This document shows positions 47,465 through 57,587 of a DNA stretch of 64,000 nucleotides, piece after piece. Source of the DNA: Leptotrichia sp. oral taxon 223 (GTDB taxonomy: Bacteria; Fusobacteriota; Fusobacteriia; Fusobacteriales; Leptotrichiaceae); contig NZ_JABXYU010000001.1 in the NCBI RefSeq assembly GCF_013394795.1, positions 992,001 to 1,056,000 of the forward strand, read 5' to 3'. A program made the position numbers and the translations under genes. The first letter of the stretch is position 1; each line of letters begins with the position of its first letter. Below the pieces are notes generated by a model. The model worked only from the letters and a program-made list of their open reading frames with translations. It did no database searches and was not told where the DNA came from.

Positions 47465-47980
47465 ATGAAAAAAGTTTTTATTTTAATGATGTTGATTTTT
47501 TCGACATTTGCGTTTGGTAATAATATAAGCAAAAGTTATGGGGAAAGCATTACAGAAAAAGTAAAGTTTGGAATGACAAAGGAGGAGCTTCAAAACGCAA
47601 TACAAAAAACACCTTTGCCAAAATCTAAGGAAGATGGAAGGTATTCAATTTTTTACTATTCAGAAGTGGAAGATCCTATTGGCATATCAAGAACTGCCGC
47701 TACTTTCACTTTAACTGACAATAAAGTTACTTCCTCGGTTTTCAGCACAAAAACAACAGAAGATGAGCATAGACAAATCATAAAAGCATATTCAGAAAAT
47801 CGGGATAAATTATCTAACAAGAAAATGAAAAAAATAGAAAAACAGAAAAGCCTTTTTTTATACAATAGTAAAAAAATGATAGAAGTTTACAGAATTATGG
47901 GCTACACCTATATTATTATACAGCCTGCAACATCCAAGAATATAAAAGCCAAGTCTGGCTTATTTAGATTTTTTAAATAA
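47465..47980 (+). CDS. exported protein, possibly SmpA/OmlA-like
   Basis: 171 residues. Signal peptide MKKVFILMMLIFSTFAFG, then VKFGMTKEELQNAIQKTPLP. A GMTKEEV-like helix followed by a strand-rich part (YSIFYYSEVE, TAATFTLTDNKVTSSVFST) is the pattern of SmpA/OmlA (BamE-like) and related small periplasmic domains. The match is only in this motif, so I leave the function open. AGAAAGTGAG precedes the ATG. Last gene of the exported set; eno follows with its own promoter. Confidence 0.6.
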   Translation: MKKVFILMMLIFSTFAFGNNISKSYGESITEKVKFGMTKEELQNAIQKTPLPKSKEDGRYSIFYYSEVEDPIGISRTAATFTLTDNKVTSSVFSTKTTEDEHRQIIKAYSENRDKLSNKKMKKIEKQKSLFLYNSKKMIEVYRIMGYTYIIIQPATSKNIKAKSGLFRFFK

Positions 47981-48056
47981 AAATTACAAAAAACAGCAAA
48001 TTTATGTAAACTTAACGGAATTTGATAAAAAATTTTTAAAAAATAAAAATTTTGTT

Positions 48057-48085
48057 TTGAAAATAAGCAAACATTGTGGTATAAT
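48057..48085 (+). promoter_or_regulatory. eno promoter
   Basis: TTGAAA, 17-nt spacer, TATAAT, 47 nt before the ATG. Confidence 0.75.
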
Positions 48086-48126
48086 TAACACAAGAAATAT
48101 ACAATTAAATAAATTTATGGAGGTAA

Positions 48127-49443
<1,317 letters not shown>

Positions 49444-49465
49444 TAGTACATAAAAGTTAAAAATG

Positions 49466-49508
49466 TCTCTTTTGAAGGTAATAAATTACATTTAGAAGAG
49501 ATATTTTT
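49466..49508 (+). terminator. eno terminator
   Basis: GTCTCTT..pairs with AAGAGAT.. through a partly paired inner loop (GTAAT / ATTAC), followed by ATTTTTA. Confidence 0.6.
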
Positions 49509-49517
49509 AAATAAAAA

Positions 49518-49546
49518 TTGACAATTATTAACAAATGATATATAAT
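49518..49546 (+). promoter_or_regulatory. consensus promoter of the fadA-like pair
   Basis: TTGACA, 17-nt spacer, TATAAT: a perfect sigma70 consensus, which points to strong expression of the adhesin-like proteins. Confidence 0.85.
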
Positions 49547-49590
49547 ATAAAAGATAATTAAAACTAATAACTAATTTAGGAGGCAAAATA

Positions 49591-49998
49591 ATGAAAAAAG
49601 TTGGAATTTTATTTGTACTTTTGAGTGCTTTATCATTCTCAGCTGCTTCTTCAAAATCTTCAAAAACAACAGCAAACCAAACAGTAACTGGTAGATTTAA
49701 TCAACTTGAAGCAGAATATGAAAGATTAGTAAATATGGAAAATCAAGAGTATAATAAATTAAAAGCAAATGCTGAAGCAGCAGCTAACAAATTAGCAGAA
49801 AAAGAAGCTCAAAAAGCTCAAATTGAAGAAAGAATTGCTAAAATCGAAGCAGCAGCAGATTCAAAAGCATTTAAAGCTCAATATTCTGAGTTAGCAAAAC
49901 AATACAAGACTGTAGTTAAAGCATTAGATTCAGAAATCAAATCTTTAAACACAACAGTTGAAAACTTTGCAGCTATAGAAGCATTAAAAGGTAATTAA
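49591..49998 (+). CDS. FadA-like adhesin, first of tandem pair
   Basis: 135 residues. Signal peptide MKKVGILFVLLSALSFSAA, then a continuous helical hairpin: LEAEYERLVNMENQEYNKLK, a run of AEAAANKLAEKEAQKAQIEE, then KAQYSELAKQYKTVVKALDS and AAIEALKGN. The heptad pattern, length and the closing F..I.AL match FadA of Fusobacterium nucleatum (about 129 residues), a filament-forming adhesin. TAGGAGGCAAAATA precedes the ATG. The very strong promoter suggests abundant product. Binding targets cannot be inferred. Confidence 0.85.
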   Translation: MKKVGILFVLLSALSFSAASSKSSKTTANQTVTGRFNQLEAEYERLVNMENQEYNKLKANAEAAANKLAEKEAQKAQIEERIAKIEAAADSKAFKAQYSELAKQYKTVVKALDSEIKSLNTTVENFAAIEALKGN

Positions 49999-50043
49999 TC
50001 AAAATCAAATTAATGAAAGGAGATACGGGAAATAAAAAATAAA

Positions 50044-50076
50044 ATGCAAAAAATTTTATTTGGTTCTCGTGTATAA
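50044..50076 (+). CDS. possible 10-residue upstream ORF before second FadA-like gene
   Basis: MQKILFGSRV then TAA, four bases before the ATG of the second FadA-like gene. The strong site AAAGGAGATACGGG lies at 50018-50031, about 50 nt upstream of the main start, which has no site of its own. Reinitiation or coupling is possible; chance is not excluded. Confidence 0.25.
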   Translation: MQKILFGSRV

Positions 50077-50079
50077 AAA

Positions 50080-50490
50080 ATGAAAAAGAAATTAGCAGTA
50101 TTATTAGGAGTTTTAGTATTAAGCAGCGTTTCATTCGCAGCTCCAAAAACAAAAGCGGCAGCTAAACCTGCGGGTGGATCAATTGAAAGCAGCTTAAACA
50201 ATTTGGAAAATCAATTAATCAAATTACAACAAATGGAAGATGCAAAATTCAAAGAACAAGAAGCTCAAGCAAACGCAGCAGCTCAAAGATTAAGCAACTA
50301 TACAGCAATGCAAGCTAAAATTGACGAAAGAATTGCTGAAATCGAAGCAAATGCAGATACTAGTATTTTCGGAAAAGAATTTAAAGCAAAAATTACTGAA
50401 TACAAAAACTTAAGAAACCAATTAGACAAAGAAATCGCTAGAGAGCAACAAGTTCTTGATAACTTTGAATTAATTAAATCTTTAAGATAA
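50080..50490 (+). CDS. FadA-like adhesin, second of tandem pair
   Basis: 136 residues. Signal peptide MKKKLAVLLGVLVLSSVSFA, a short Pro/Ala/Lys-rich segment, then the same coiled hairpin as the first copy: LENQLIKLQQMEDAKFKEQE, AQANAAAQRLSNYTAMQAKI, EFKAKITEYKNLRNQLDKEI and DNFELIKSL. The two copies are clear paralogues but diverged, so they may assemble together rather than being a recent duplication. The ATG has no Shine-Dalgarno sequence close by; the site at 50018 is about 50 nt away. Confidence 0.85.
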   Translation: MKKKLAVLLGVLVLSSVSFAAPKTKAAAKPAGGSIESSLNNLENQLIKLQQMEDAKFKEQEAQANAAAQRLSNYTAMQAKIDERIAEIEANADTSIFGKEFKAKITEYKNLRNQLDKEIAREQQVLDNFELIKSLR

Positions 50491-50501
50491 TAATTAAAGT
50501 T

Positions 50502-50540
50502 AATATAAAAAAGGTGCTTTTACAAGTTACTTGGAAAGGC
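50502..50540 (+). terminator. terminator of the fadA-like pair
   Basis: AAAAAGGTGCTTTT pairs imperfectly with GGAAAGGCATTTTTTTT and ends in a T run. Confidence 0.6.
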
Positions 50541-50721
50541 ATTTTTTTTATGTCTGATTTTTATTTTTTGAGATATGCTCAAAGTTCTCAAGAAGAAAAA
50601 GCAAATTAAATAAATCTAAGGCTTTAAAGATACAGAATTCCATTTTTAAATGGATTTTACTATATTTGTACTAAAAAAATAATATAACTATTTACCAGTT
50701 AAACTAAAAGGAGATATGTGT

Positions 50722-51612
50722 ATGCAAATACAAAAAAAATTACATGGAGTGGTATTGGCTAGTTTAGCTTCCAGCCTATGGGCTGTTTCAGGAATTTCTG
50801 GAGAAATTCTCTTTAAAAAATTTAATTTTTCATCAGATTGGCTTGTTTCAACAAGAACATTGATTTCGGGGGTATTGCTGTTTGCAATTGTTATTTTTAT
50901 TGAAAAAAAATCTATCTTAAAGCCATTAAAAAACAAAAAGGATTGCATTGGAATAATGTTATTTGGAACAGCAGGAATGTACCTGGTTCAATATACGTAT
51001 TTTAAGACAATTGAGTTAAGTAATGTTTCATTTGCTACAATTTTACAATTTATTGCTCCATTTTTTATATTTATTTATGAATCTATAAAAAATAAAAAAG
51101 TACCATCTTTTACAACAGTCATCTTATTATTTATGACAATTTTAGGAGTCGTATTTATTGCAACAAAAGGAAACTTTTCAAATTTATCAGTTTCAGCACA
51201 AGCATTATTACTAGGAATTATTTCAGCTATTATGATAGCCTTCTATTCAACATACCCAAAAAAACTTCTAAAAAAATATGGAAGTATTACGGTAGTTGGC
51301 TGGGGAATGATAATCGGAAGCATCATTTCAAATATTATTCATCCAATTTGGAAAATTGAAGGCAATGTGAATACAAAATCCATTATTCAAGTGATAATTG
51401 TCGTAATTCTAGGAACTTCCATAGCTTACCTAATTTACATTGCAAGCCTGAATTACATCTCATCTTCCCTTGCAGGAATTTTAACAGCCTTTGAGCCTGT
51501 ACTTGCAGCAATACTATCGGTTATTATTTTTGGATTAAAATTTTCTTTTATTGAAATAGTTGGTTTTGTTCTAGTTTTTATTTCAATATTTATTTTAGAA
51601 AAAAGATTATAA
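50722..51612 (+). CDS. EamA/DMT-family transporter
   Basis: 296 residues from the ATG at 50722, which has AAAAGGAGAT at good distance; an ATG two codons earlier is too close to it. Ten hydrophobic spans in two EamA repeats, starting GVVLASLASSLWAVSGISGE and ending LSVIIFGLKFSFIEIVGFVL. Likely an inner-membrane exporter of metabolites or amino acids; substrate unknown. A single gene between the FadA pair and the META protein. Confidence 0.88.
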   Translation: MQIQKKLHGVVLASLASSLWAVSGISGEILFKKFNFSSDWLVSTRTLISGVLLFAIVIFIEKKSILKPLKNKKDCIGIMLFGTAGMYLVQYTYFKTIELSNVSFATILQFIAPFFIFIYESIKNKKVPSFTTVILLFMTILGVVFIATKGNFSNLSVSAQALLLGIISAIMIAFYSTYPKKLLKKYGSITVVGWGMIIGSIISNIIHPIWKIEGNVNTKSIIQVIIVVILGTSIAYLIYIASLNYISSSLAGILTAFEPVLAAILSVIIFGLKFSFIEIVGFVLVFISIFILEKRL

Positions 51613-51710
51613 AATTTTGAAAAATTTTCTATAATTTTTTAAATTTTCTCATTTTTCTTTAATGTAAATGTGATATTATTAATTAACAAAAATGAAAAGA
51701 GGTATTTAAA

Positions 51711-52496
51711 ATGAAAAAAGTATTTGTCTTAATCGGAATTTTTACAATGTTTATGGTTAATTCTTTTATTTTAAGTGCAGCTCAAACTGTCAATTTAAAT
51801 GGTACTTCATGGGAATTATCAGGAATTAAGCAGAATGGTTTAAATTTACAGATTCCAGGAAATTCTAAAATAACAGTTAGTTTTTCAGGAAATAAGATAA
51901 GTGGATTTTCAGGAATAAACAGATACAATGGGACTTATCGAATTGGAAACAAGTCCTTGTCAACTGATATAAGTACAACATTAATGGGTGGTTCTGACGA
52001 ATTAATGAACTTTGAAATGGCATTCTTGGATATTTTGCAATCTTCTCCAAAAATAACTTACAGTAAAAGCATGCTTACTTTAAAAAATAGAAACGGTGAT
52101 ACTTTGACTTTTAAGAGAAGTTCAAATTCAAGTAACCAGTCAGATGAAAATTCCTTGTCACGTTTAACTAAAGAACTATCTGGAACAAATTGGAAGCTTG
52201 TTAATATGAATGGAAAAGACGTAAGAAATATTGGAATTACAATTTCATTTTCAGGAAATAAAATAAATGGTAATTCAGGAATTAACAGTTATTTTTCTGA
52301 TTATATAATAACAGCGGGAAATATCACAATAGGAACTGTTGGAAGTACAGAAATGGCTGGTTCTGACAGTCTAATGAAAACTGAAAGACAATACATAGAA
52401 CTTTTACAGAATGCTAAAAAAATTGAATTAATAAACAAAACATCTTTAGTGTTAACGACAGATAAAAGAAAGACTTTAACATTTGAAAAAATATAA
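51711..52496 (+). CDS. exported protein with two META domains
   Basis: 261 residues. The signal peptide (FVLIGIFTMFMVNSFILSAA) is followed by two META/HslJ-type domains. The first starts LNGTSWELSGIKQNG and the second LSGTNWKLVNMNGKDV near residue 155; each contains SFSGNKI.G.SGIN and a closing strand LTLKNRNGDTLTFKR or LVLTTDKRKTLTFEK. META domains occur in heat-shock protein HslJ and in surface proteins; the precise role is unknown. GAAAAGAGGTATTTAAA precedes the ATG. Single-gene unit. Confidence 0.85.
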   Translation: MKKVFVLIGIFTMFMVNSFILSAAQTVNLNGTSWELSGIKQNGLNLQIPGNSKITVSFSGNKISGFSGINRYNGTYRIGNKSLSTDISTTLMGGSDELMNFEMAFLDILQSSPKITYSKSMLTLKNRNGDTLTFKRSSNSSNQSDENSLSRLTKELSGTNWKLVNMNGKDVRNIGITISFSGNKINGNSGINSYFSDYIITAGNITIGTVGSTEMAGSDSLMKTERQYIELLQNAKKIELINKTSLVLTTDKRKTLTFEKI

Positions 52497-52587
52497 TTTA
52501 TAAAAGATTCTTGTTTTTTCAAAAATAATTTATTTTTTATTAATTTACTTTTTTCAAAATTAATGATACAATTAATACATAGCAAAT

Positions 52588-52645
52588 TACTTTAAAACCG
52601 AACTCAAAAGTTATGTCTATTCTATTTAAATTCAATATTACTTAA
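52588..52645. repeat. dispersed intergenic repeat (AAACTTAAAAGTTAT family), copy 3
   Basis: ACTTTAAAACCGAACTCAAA then AGTTATGTCTATTCTATTTAAA resembles 14546-14600 and 41507-41560; ACTTTAAAACCAAACTCAAA at 16498-16517 is a partial fourth match. It lies upstream of the NlpC/P60 gene. Confidence 0.4.
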
Positions 52646-52727
52646 TTTTAATAGTTCGATATAAAAAAGTTCGAGTATGCATAAAAATACCACATAAAAA
52701 ACTAATTTTGAAAGGAATAAAAAATAT

Positions 52728-53375
52728 ATGAGAAAAAACAAGTTTTTAACAGCAGTATGCATGTTATCAGCTTTTGTAGGTTCAAATCTACATGCAAAAA
52801 CAGCAAAAACTAAAAAAACTAGCAAGCTTAAAACATCTCACAAACCTGTAAATAATAAGAAAAGCCATAGCGGCAGCAATACTGGAATTTACGGTATTTC
52901 GTCAAATAATAAAAACGCTCTTATTGAAACAAAAATGACGGAATTACGGCAAAGACATGCTAAAGCTATGGCTTCAGGTACTGCTCAGGAAAGAAAAAGG
53001 GCAGCCGTTGAAAGAAAACTTTTGACATCTTACAGCAGATGGAGAGGTACGAAATACGCATTGGGCGGAGATTCTAAAAATGGAATTGACTGTTCAGCCT
53101 TAACACGTAGAGTTTACCGTGAAGCTTTTAACAAGGAGCTTCCTAGAGTTTCACAGCAACAGATAAAAAAAGGTACGAGAGTTTCAGCAAAGAATTTGAA
53201 ATCAGGGGACATTGTTTACTTTACACCAGGAAATAGAACAAGCCATACAGCTGTTTATGTTGGAAATTCGCTGTTTATAAATGCTTCGTCTTCAAAAGGC
53301 GTGGTTATGTCCTCGCTAAAAAGCCCTTATTGGAGAAAATATTTTAAATATGGGGTAAGAGTTCACAATGCCTAA
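52728..53375 (+). CDS. NlpC/P60 cell-wall endopeptidase
   Basis: 215 residues. Hydrophobic signal (FLTAVCMLSAFVGSNLHA), a Lys/Ser/Asn-rich linker, then a C-terminal NlpC/P60 domain: YALGGDSKNGIDCSALTRRV (catalytic Cys near residue 125), LKSGDIVYFTPGNRTSHTAV (His near 182) and INASSSKGVVM (polar third residue). These enzymes cut peptide bridges in peptidoglycan. Exported to the periplasm. The next small exported gene starts 18 nt downstream, so the two form an operon. Confidence 0.92.
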   Translation: MRKNKFLTAVCMLSAFVGSNLHAKTAKTKKTSKLKTSHKPVNNKKSHSGSNTGIYGISSNNKNALIETKMTELRQRHAKAMASGTAQERKRAAVERKLLTSYSRWRGTKYALGGDSKNGIDCSALTRRVYREAFNKELPRVSQQQIKKGTRVSAKNLKSGDIVYFTPGNRTSHTAVYVGNSLFINASSSKGVVMSSLKSPYWRKYFKYGVRVHNA

Positions 53376-53393
53376 AAAGAAAGTAGGAATTTT

Positions 53394-53762
53394 ATGAAAT
53401 TAACTGGAAAACTAATGACAATAATAGTAGGAGCTTTATTATTAGGAAGTTCGTTAAATGGAGTTGCAGCAAATGGACAAATAAAAATAAAAAGAAAACA
53501 TCCAGTAATAAATGACAGACGGAAAGCTATTATTTCACAAAAATTTAACTGCGACGGAAAGCAATATGTTGTAAACTATATTACAATCGACAAGGTTCAA
53601 TTGGTAGATGTTGCATCAAACGCCAAATTTCAATTGGATCAAGTTGTATCTGCAAGTGGTTCACGATACAGCAACGGAAAAATTGAAATTCACATAAAAG
53701 GCAATGAAGCCTTACTTAATCGAGATGATAAAGATATTTCCTGCAATCTTATAAAAGAATAA
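53394..53762 (+). CDS. small exported protein of unknown function
   Basis: 122 residues. Signal peptide (MKLTGKLMTIIVGALLLGSS then LNGVAA), followed by a basic stretch and a strand-rich part: KFNCDGKQYVVNYITIDKVQ and IHIKGNEALLNRDDKDISCN. Two cysteines (in FNCDG and ISCNL) could form a disulfide. No family recognised. It follows the NlpC/P60 gene and precedes a shared terminator. Confidence 0.65.
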   Translation: MKLTGKLMTIIVGALLLGSSLNGVAANGQIKIKRKHPVINDRRKAIISQKFNCDGKQYVVNYITIDKVQLVDVASNAKFQLDQVVSASGSRYSNGKIEIHIKGNEALLNRDDKDISCNLIKE

Positions 53763-53764
53763 TA

Positions 53765-53810
53765 TAAAAACAAGGACTGTACCTAAATTTTTAAGTCAGT
53801 CCTCTTTTAT
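53765..53810. terminator. bidirectional terminator
   Basis: The stem AGGACTG / CAGTCCT has T-rich flanks on both strands, so it can end both the plus-strand pair and the minus-strand autotransporter gene. Confidence 0.65.
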
Positions 53811-53820
53811 TTGTTTAAAT

Positions 53821-53911
53821 TATAGCAATTCCAGTTTGAAACGAGAGCAGGAAGTTAAGCCAATCCATTGCTTTTTACATATTTTTTATAATTTTAAGTG
53901 GACTAGCTATA
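53821..53911 (+). repeat. dispersed TATAGC repeat, copy 3
   Basis: It starts TATAGCAATTCCAGTTTGAA and ends TTTTAAGTGGACTAGCTATA; the ends are an imperfect inverted repeat. It matches 40724-40811 and, inverted, 18664-18766. It ends 3 nt from the autotransporter stop. Confidence 0.7.
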
Positions 53912-53913
53912 AT

Positions 53914-56892
53914 TTAAAAATTAAATCTAACTCCAGTCGTAAACACATTGTTATTTCCTTTACCTTTTCCGCTGTCAATAGAGCCGTCATAGTTTACGTA
54001 CCATCCAAATCCAGAATTTACTTCTGTCAATGCTCCAACTCCTACCCAAGTTCTATTCTTGGAAAGTCCTATACCTTTTACCTTGAATGTTGCTCCTGGT
54101 AGTCCAGTATATCTTGCATCAAAGCTCAAATCCTGATCATTGAAGGCTCTCTGATGTGTTACGTAACCTTGGAATGTAGTCTTGCTTCCACCGTTCCAGT
54201 TTACAGCCTTTCCAATTCTAAGCCCAAGTAATGCCGCTGTCTGATTGTAGTTCTTCTTGTCGGCAGTCAATCCAAACTGGCTCTTTTCTTCTGAGAATGA
54301 ACCTCTTACAACTGTATCGTGAGTTAATCCCACAAATGGTGTTACAACAAAGTCGCCATTACCATTTTTAATATCATATCCTGTTTCCAAATATCCAGAA
54401 TATACTTTGTCATTATGATTAATCTTTGCTCTTGTAAAGTCATTGTTACTTAAAATAATATCTCTTTCAACATCACTGTCAACAAATCCTATTCCAAAAC
54501 GTCCTTGCAAGTAGAACGGAACATTTTTGTTGCCTAATCTTCCATATAGTGAAACTCCGAAGTTGTTTGCATCAGATTTTCCACCATATCTGTCAAATTT
54601 AACGTCAGCTTTTGAATAAGATAACGCAGTACCTAAAATCAAGTTTTCACCAAACTGCTTATCAACTCCAACTTGTCCACCAGCAACTTTAGTATCTCCT
54701 TTACCGTATCCATCCTGTTTTAACTTACCATTAGCGCCAAATCCAGAAATCCACAGTCCAAAATTATCTCCGACGTTGTCAAGTGTTCCCAGCATAACCA
54801 ATCTGTTTGACAAGTCCTTGTTTACAGTATGTGAGTGCTGGAATGTAAGTGCCTGTGCAGAAGCGTAAATTTGTCCAGATAGACTGTCCAAAACTGCTGC
54901 CCTGTTTGAAGAAGTAAGTGCTTGAAGTTTTGCGGCTTTTCTTTCAAATTGGGCTACATTTCCAGCCGTTCCATCTTCAATGTTTTGATCTAACTTTTGG
55001 AATGCAGTTTCCAAGTTTTGTGCAGTAGTTTTTTGCATTTCGTCAGATTCCGCTATTTTTTCTACATAATCCACCATATTTTTTCTGATTAATTTTACAT
55101 TTACCTTATTATCGACAGTTTCCACAGCCCCATTTATCAATTCAGGAGTTTCCACCTTATCAAAACTTCCATTAATTCCTTTTTCAGCTTCAATTACAGT
55201 TGAAGACAAAGGTTTTGCGGTAATATATCTTCCATTGCTTAATGTCTGTAAAGTTGCATTACCACCATTTAAGTTTACAGTTCCTTTTACTATAAGTTTT
55301 GATCCTATTTGAGCTTTTGTCACAGAACCTGCAGTTGCTTCATAGTTTCCAGTTATAACTGCTCCAGAACCTCTATTTTCTAAAGTTCCACCTTCATTTT
55401 TTACATTTACTGGCGAAAAATTTCCGCTATAATTTCTTAATCCTATTACAGTTGTAGAAGTAGTTACTAAAGTCCCACCTGATTTTATAGTTATTGGTGA
55501 TCCATTTTCCTTTTGTATTCCTAAAGTTCCACCTTCTATAGTAGTGGCACCTTGATAATCATTATTTCCAGCCAATATTAATGTACCATTACCAGATTTT
55601 TTTAAACCACCTAAACCTGTAATATCATTTTCAAATTTTGAAGTTATATTATTTCCAATATTTGCATTAAATTCTCCTCTTGCACCATGGCTTGCAGCAG
55701 ATTCGCCAACAAGTAATTCACTGCTAAATGCAGCAGGCCCTTTTAATGCTTTTTCTTCATTTAAAAGTCCCCATCCAAATTTAGTATCTACTCCTGGATC
55801 ACCTAAATCTGTTGCAGTTGTTAATATTGTCTGCTGTATTTCATGTCCAGTCATCCATGGAAATTTCTCTTTTAATTTGGCTGCTGTTGCAGATACTTTT
55901 GGAGTAGCAAAAGATGAACCATATTCTGTACATCCTGGCAATCCACATTCTCCACTTGCAGCTACAGTCCACCATTTAGCCCCTCCTGCTCTCGGAAGAT
56001 GAGGATTATATTCACTTCCATCTGGACGTACTCCCATTACGGCAATCCATCCTTTATATAATGATGGAATGTAATGAGGTAACCCTGCTTGAATACTTAC
56101 TTCATCCATAGTTTGCCCGCCAACTTTTCTATTTCCAGCAGCCCATATAAATAATGAACCTTGATTTACTGCATTTCTATAAAAGTTTGTTAAGGCATCA
56201 ACTCTATTGTCATTTTCTGGTATAGTAATCGTTTCGCCAAGTTTTCTTAAATATATTCTATACGGCTCTTTATAATTACTGTATGTCCTAAATCCTTCTT
56301 GTGTTCCAAAAGAATGGCTATATATTCTAATTCCTCTATTTTGAAGTTCCTGATATTTATTTACATCTAAATAAAATCCACTTCCTTGACTAACACTTAC
56401 ACCATGAATTTTTGCACCTGTTGCACCAGTCCCGCTATTTCCACCCAAAATAGTCGCAACAAGTATTCCATGATCGTTTTTACTTAAATAAGTCGTATTC
56501 GCCATTGGTTCCTTAACAAATCTATCTTTAAATTCTTTATCTATTATCTCATCAATATAACTTTGTTTATTATACAATTGGTTAGTATGAACATCTGATG
56601 ATAAAAAATCACTATCCAGTACAGCAACATCTACTCCTCTTCCAGTAAAGTTGACATCTTGAGGATTTTGTGGTGATAGATTCCCACCATTATTTGATGA
56701 TCCAGGTTGTATTTTACTAGAATGGTTCGGATTAGTTGGATTATTTGGATTTTGAGAACCACTTTCATCTCTTGGATTAGATGGTGAAGGTAAAGGCGTT
56801 GGTGAACTTGAATTATTTCCACCTCCTCCGCCACCACCACCACAGCTTGATAAAGCAGTGATAAGGCTGATTAATAACAAAATTTTTTTCAT
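53914..56892 (-). CDS. autotransporter subtilase (S8 serine protease) with lipoprotein signal
   Basis: 992 residues. The signal MKKILLLISLITALSSCGGG has a lipobox at Cys17 followed by eight glycines, then a Pro/Ser/Asn-rich linker. The subtilase domain has the triad Asp93 (VAVLDSD), His141 (KNDHGILVATILGG) and Ser327 (YGSSFATPKVSA), with oxyanion Asn254. From about residue 420 come autotransporter-type strand repeats (LKKSGNGTLILAGNN, GGTLGIQKENG). The C-terminal 270 residues form the beta-barrel, ending VRFNF with the terminal Phe recognised by outer-membrane assembly. It is likely a surface protease. Low-complexity Gly codons could vary in number. Confidence 0.92.
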   Translation of the reverse strand: MKKILLLISLITALSSCGGGGGGGGNNSSSPTPLPSPSNPRDESGSQNPNNPTNPNHSSKIQPGSSNNGGNLSPQNPQDVNFTGRGVDVAVLDSDFLSSDVHTNQLYNKQSYIDEIIDKEFKDRFVKEPMANTTYLSKNDHGILVATILGGNSGTGATGAKIHGVSVSQGSGFYLDVNKYQELQNRGIRIYSHSFGTQEGFRTYSNYKEPYRIYLRKLGETITIPENDNRVDALTNFYRNAVNQGSLFIWAAGNRKVGGQTMDEVSIQAGLPHYIPSLYKGWIAVMGVRPDGSEYNPHLPRAGGAKWWTVAASGECGLPGCTEYGSSFATPKVSATAAKLKEKFPWMTGHEIQQTILTTATDLGDPGVDTKFGWGLLNEEKALKGPAAFSSELLVGESAASHGARGEFNANIGNNITSKFENDITGLGGLKKSGNGTLILAGNNDYQGATTIEGGTLGIQKENGSPITIKSGGTLVTTSTTVIGLRNYSGNFSPVNVKNEGGTLENRGSGAVITGNYEATAGSVTKAQIGSKLIVKGTVNLNGGNATLQTLSNGRYITAKPLSSTVIEAEKGINGSFDKVETPELINGAVETVDNKVNVKLIRKNMVDYVEKIAESDEMQKTTAQNLETAFQKLDQNIEDGTAGNVAQFERKAAKLQALTSSNRAAVLDSLSGQIYASAQALTFQHSHTVNKDLSNRLVMLGTLDNVGDNFGLWISGFGANGKLKQDGYGKGDTKVAGGQVGVDKQFGENLILGTALSYSKADVKFDRYGGKSDANNFGVSLYGRLGNKNVPFYLQGRFGIGFVDSDVERDIILSNNDFTRAKINHNDKVYSGYLETGYDIKNGNGDFVVTPFVGLTHDTVVRGSFSEEKSQFGLTADKKNYNQTAALLGLRIGKAVNWNGGSKTTFQGYVTHQRAFNDQDLSFDARYTGLPGATFKVKGIGLSKNRTWVGVGALTEVNSGFGWYVNYDGSIDSGKGKGNNNVFTTGVRFNF

Positions 56893-57053
56893 ATGTATTT
56901 TTCTCCTTTGTATATTATTTGTTTAAAATTAATTTTTCATTCATTATAATTATATCATATAAAATGAGAAAAATATTTAAAATATAAGCATTTTTTATAT
57001 CAATTTTATCATATTTTCTTAAAATATTGATACTTTTTCTAAAATATTAGCAA

Positions 57054-57082
57054 CAAAAAATGGCAAACAAAAAATTTGCCAT
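57054..57082 (-). terminator. terminator of the DUF333 gene
   Basis: ATGGCAAA / TTTGCCAT stem, followed on the minus strand by TTTTTTG. Confidence 0.75.
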
Positions 57083-57125
57083 CTTTAACAAAGAGTATTA
57101 TAAAATTTAAATTAAACTTTGATTA

Positions 57126-57587
57126 TTAATTGTTTTGTCTGTAATAATCCCATTCGTCAATTTGTGTACCATTTTTAAATTTACATACACCTCTTTCATT
57201 ACCTTTTCTATCTTTAACAGTAACAGATTGTCCACCTTTATCTACACAGAATTTTGCAGCAGGATTTGGTGTCCCTTTGATTATTTCAGATTCGAGGCTT
57301 TGTGGAGTGTTATGTTGTTTATAATATTCCCATTCTTCAACAGTTGTTCCATCTCTTAATTGACAAACTCCGTATTCACCTTTGCTGCCTTTTACAATAA
57401 TGGACTTTCCACCTTGTTTTTCACAATAAACTGAAGCAGGATTTGCCTTTCTTGTAGCAGGAACAGTTTTTGCTGTAGAAGTACCGCTATCTTTCTTTTT
57501 CTTTCTAAACATTTTGAAATTTGCAGCCATTCCAGTAATAGATATAGCCAGCATAAGTGTAATTCCAATCACTTTTAATTTTTTCAT
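57126..57587 (-). CDS. exported protein with two DUF333 motifs
   Basis: 153 residues. Signal peptide (KKLKVIGITLMLAISITGMA), then two copies of a 40-50-residue unit: NPASVYCEKQGGKSIIVKGS..GVCQLRDGTTVEEWEYY and NPAAKFCVDKGGQSVTVKDR..GVCKFKNGTQIDEWDYY. Each unit has two cysteines and is a DUF333 domain, found in small exported proteins sometimes labelled putative hemolysins. Function unknown. AGGAGAATAAAA precedes the ATG. Monocistronic with its own terminator. Confidence 0.85.
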   Translation of the reverse strand: MKKLKVIGITLMLAISITGMAANFKMFRKKKKDSGTSTAKTVPATRKANPASVYCEKQGGKSIIVKGSKGEYGVCQLRDGTTVEEWEYYKQHNTPQSLESEIIKGTPNPAAKFCVDKGGQSVTVKDRKGNERGVCKFKNGTQIDEWDYYRQNN

